DNA of 64,000 nt from Streptomyces sp. XD-27. Lineage in GTDB: Bacteria; Actinomycetota; Actinomycetes; Streptomycetales; Streptomycetaceae. The stretch is taken from NCBI RefSeq assembly GCF_030553055.1, contig NZ_CP130713.1, positions 868,001-932,000 of the forward strand, given 5' to 3'. The notes below the pieces were generated by a model. The model worked only from the letters and a program-made list of their open reading frames with translations. It was not told where the DNA came from and made no database searches. Position 1 is the first letter of the stretch. Each line of letters starts with the position of its first letter. A program made the translations under genes and the position numbers. This document shows, piece by piece, positions 61,974 through 64,000 of this stretch.

Positions 61974-62567
61974 ATGCCGGCCACCGCCACCACCGCCACC
62001 CCCTCGCCGTCCGACGCCACGGCCGCCCCGGTCCCGCGCTGGGCCCGCAGGGCGGCCACCGCCGCCGCCCTGACCAATGTGCCCTCGGGGCTGTGGCGCA
62101 TCGCCATCGCCGTGGGCATCCCGGTCGGTCTGGCCCGCTCGGAGTACGACGCGATGGACGCGCCCGGTTGGGGTTCGCTGTTCCTGGTCTGCCTGAGCGT
62201 GGTGTCCGAGGCGTTCGCACTCCTCGCGCTCGGGCTCGTCAGACCGTGGGGCGAGAGGTGGCCGCGCTGGGTGCCATGGTTACGCGGGCGTACGATCCCC
62301 GTGGCCGCGGCCGTGATCCCGGCGACGCTCGGTGTCGTGGCGACGTCGGTCTACGGAGTGGCGTTCGTCTACACCACCCTCAACGGCGAGATGGCGGCGG
62401 AGCCCTGGGGGATCGTGCTGCTGAACATCTGCTACCTGCCGCTGCTGGCCTGGGGGCCGCTGCTCGGCGCCGTCACCGTCCACTACTACCGGCGGCGGGC
62501 CCGGCCGGCGGCCGGGCCCGCGCCTGATGCGGTTGTCAGCCCTCCGTCGGGCGGACGGTGTTCATGA
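61974..62567 (+). CDS. Small integral membrane protein with RPWG motif
   Basis: Protein of 197 residues with four hydrophobic helices and hydrophilic Ala/Thr/Ser/Pro-rich N-terminus and Pro-rich C-terminus. Helix 2 is followed by LGLVRPWGERWPRWVPWL, then a GRTIP segment, which matches part of the protein at 51128, so the two belong to one family. ATG 61974 follows GGGAGA. The last 32 nt overlap the 3' end of the lipoprotein gene on the other strand. Function unknown. Confidence 0.78.
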   Translation: MPATATTATPSPSDATAAPVPRWARRAATAAALTNVPSGLWRIAIAVGIPVGLARSEYDAMDAPGWGSLFLVCLSVVSEAFALLALGLVRPWGERWPRWVPWLRGRTIPVAAAVIPATLGVVATSVYGVAFVYTTLNGEMAAEPWGIVLLNICYLPLLAWGPLLGAVTVHYYRRRARPAAGPAPDAVVSPPSGGRCS

Positions 62568-63354
62568 TCTTCTCGATCTCGGCGGAGGTCAGCGCGTTCG
62601 GCACGCCCTGGTCCGCGTAGATCACCCAGCCGTGCATGGTGCCGTCCGGGAGCTTCTGCGCGATGCTGTGCACGATGGCGGTCGGCGGCACGCACGGACT
62701 CGGCCGGTTGGTGACGGTGACCTTGGCGGTCGCGGTGTAGCCGTCGATGCCGTTCCGCTTCCACGGCCTGGCCTGGCCGACCTCCATCTTGGGCTTGTTG
62801 TCCTCGCCGCCGTAGGCGGTGAAGCCCCAGTTGCCGGCCCAGTTGCGGGCGTTCTCCTGCAGGGTGCCGTCCTTGCCGCCGCCGGTGGTACCGACCGTGC
62901 CCAGCTGGCCCTTGCCCGCCTGACCGAACGCCTTGGGGTTCGGGGTGGAGGCGCAGCCGCCCTCCCGGTAGTGGGAGACGCCGGTCATGACGACGATCGG
63001 CTTGCCGTCCTTGCCCGTGTAGGAGACGGCGAGGTCCTGGTCGAGGACCTTCCACTTCTTGGACTCGGCCGGGACGTCGTAGCGGAAGTGGTGCTCACCG
63101 CGGGTCTGCGTCTGCCAGCCGGCGACCATGGGCTGGTCCCCGGTGGCGCCCGAGGGAGCCGACGAGCTCGCGGGAGCCGACGGTTTGGTCGCGTCCTGCG
63201 AAGGAGCCGAGGACGCGGCCGACGGCGCCTTGGACTCGGCGGCGTCGTCCGCGGAGCTGCCGTCGTCGTTGCACCCGGTCAGGGTGAGGGTCATGCCGAG
63301 CGCGACGGTCGCGAACAGCGTCTTCTTGTGTGGCAAACGTTCTGACCAAGACAT
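62536..63354 (-). CDS. Lipoprotein of unknown function
   Basis: Lipid-anchored protein of 272 residues. The N-terminus MSWSERLPHKKTLFATVAL leads to the lipobox LTLTGC, then a Ser/Ala/Pro linker of about 55 residues, followed by a soluble domain (HFRYDVPAESKKWKVLDQDL, GKPIVVMTGVSHYREGGC, YADQGVPNALTSAEIEKIMNTVRP). I cannot name the domain; the pattern is common among actinobacterial surface proteins. It is encoded 10 nt after the phosphatase stop on the same strand, so the two likely form an operon. Confidence 0.82.
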   Translation of the reverse strand: MSWSERLPHKKTLFATVALGMTLTLTGCNDDGSSADDAAESKAPSAASSAPSQDATKPSAPASSSAPSGATGDQPMVAGWQTQTRGEHHFRYDVPAESKKWKVLDQDLAVSYTGKDGKPIVVMTGVSHYREGGCASTPNPKAFGQAGKGQLGTVGTTGGGKDGTLQENARNWAGNWGFTAYGGEDNKPKMEVGQARPWKRNGIDGYTATAKVTVTNRPSPCVPPTAIVHSIAQKLPDGTMHGWVIYADQGVPNALTSAEIEKIMNTVRPTEG

Positions 63355-63364
63355 GACCAAGACC

Positions 63365-64000
63365 TTATGCGGCCCCCGCCTGCCTCCGCACACCAGGGTG
63401 TGCCGGCGCTCGCCAGGCGGCCGGTACCCCGGTCGTCGAGCCGCGAACGGCCGGTCTGCGGAGCAGGAGCAGTGCCGCGTCGTCGTGCAGCCGTCCGCCC
63501 ACGTGTGCCAGCAGCTCCCCGTGGAGCGCCGCGAGGGTGCGGTTCACATCGTCCGACGCGTGCCGCGCCACCCGCTCGACCAGCGGGTAGAACTCACGAC
63601 GGTGATTGCGCGCCTCGGTGACTCCGTCGGTGTAGAGCAGCAACTGGTCGCCGTCGGCGAAGGGCAGCCTCTGGAGGGTCGGGGTCTCGCCGGTGAGGGC
63701 GCGCAGCCCGAGAGGCGGGGACGACCGGGTCGGCTCTACGGCCACCACCTCGGACCGGCTGATCATCAGCGGCGGGGCGTGCCCGCAGTTGACCACCTCC
63801 ATGTGCCCGTCTTCGGGGTAGCCGACGACCACGGCGGTGACGAAGTCGTCGGAGGCGAGGTTGCGTGCCAGGCTCCGCTCGATCCTGTCGACGACGTCGA
63901 GGAGGTCCGGCTCGTCGTAGGCGGCCTCGCGGAACACGCCGAGCACCAGCGCGGCGGTGCCCACCGCGGGCAGCCCCTTGCCGCGTACGTCGCCGACGAT
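63365..64000 (-). CDS. SpoIIE-type PP2C phosphatase, N-terminal part outside the window
   Basis: The frame runs through the right edge. The visible 210 residues start within IVGDVRGKGLPAVGTAALVLG, the conserved metal-binding motif of the PP2C-like SpoIIE/RsbU phosphatase domain, followed by VVNCGHAPPLM and LLLYTDGVTEARN and ending in the usual LHDDAALLLLRR. It would dephosphorylate an anti-anti-sigma factor. The upstream sensor part, which commonly holds PAS or GAF domains, is not in the window. The last 25 residues form a Pro/Gly/Ala-rich tail. Confidence 0.92.
   Translation of the reverse strand: MVGDVRGKGLPAVGTAALVLGVFREAAYDEPDLLDVVDRIERSLARNLASDDFVTAVVVGYPEDGHMEVVNCGHAPPLMISRSEVVAVEPTRSSPPLGLRALTGETPTLQRLPFADGDQLLLYTDGVTEARNHRREFYPLVERVARHASDDVNRTLAALHGELLAHVGGRLHDDAALLLLRRPAVRGSTTGVPAAWRAPAHPGVRRQAGAA

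Overview
The window is very GC-rich (by eye above 70% G+C), uses GTG and TTG starts freely, and carries a Streptomyces-like gene set: a monomeric NADP isocitrate dehydrogenase, streptogrisin-type proteases, a type III polyketide synthase, an I36 protease inhibitor, a LAL-type LuxR regulator, and an RsbW-like kinase with a SpoIIE-type phosphatase. It reads as chromosomal DNA of a Streptomyces or close relative. I saw no rRNA, tRNA, CRISPR array, transposase or integrase.

Layout. 1-5.1 kb: alpha-glucoside uptake and hydrolysis (GH13 enzyme, binding lipoprotein, two permeases). 5.2-7.1 kb: a DnaK paralogue without its usual partner genes. 7.1-12.1 kb: two secreted serine proteases flanking a type III PKS and a TIM-barrel protein. 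12.3-19.6 kb: a DUF5954-like protein, archease and RtcB (RNA ligation), an Rv2629/eRF1-like protein, an FtsH-type protease and two small genes. 20-29.9 kb: RpiR regulator, Cys-cluster/pentapeptide protein, secreted protein, isocitrate dehydrogenase, a truncated and an intact FAD monooxygenase, DEAD-box helicase, membrane transporter. 30-35 kb: a six-gene minus-strand sugar-phosphate operon (HAD phosphatase, ribulose-phosphate epimerase-like, mycofactocin-type SDR, transaldolase, MFS, ABM protein). 35.2-41.3 kb: MacB-like ABC exporter and a two-component system. 41.4-53.2 kb: I36 inhibitor, lipoprotein, MFS drug exporter, hydroxyacid dehydrogenase, MHS-family symporter, hydrolase, EamA transporter with divergent MarR regulator, small secreted and membrane proteins, beta-propeller phytase. 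53.3-64 kb: a three-domain RNA-end-repair fusion behind a P-loop NTPase/TPR protein, a LAL regulator, an anti-sigma-type kinase, a membrane protein, a lipoprotein and a partial SpoIIE phosphatase.

Most interesting points. (1) A two-gene minus-strand unit joins a P-loop NTPase/TPR protein to a fusion of an MJ1316 (DUF504) RNA-end recognition domain, an EEP nuclease-like domain and a 2H (2'-5' RNA ligase-like) domain; I regard it as a candidate undescribed RNA-damage response or conflict system. (2) Archease, RtcB and an Rv2629-like release-factor relative are adjacent at 13.7-16.8 kb. (3) The six-gene sugar operon has phosphosugar enzymes and a phosphatase but no kinase. (4) The type III PKS is paired with an unassigned TIM-barrel protein, and both genes carry the same leaderless promoter layout. 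(5) Five genes are each broken by what looks like the loss of one base in a G/C run, so assembly error must be excluded before calling them pseudogenes.
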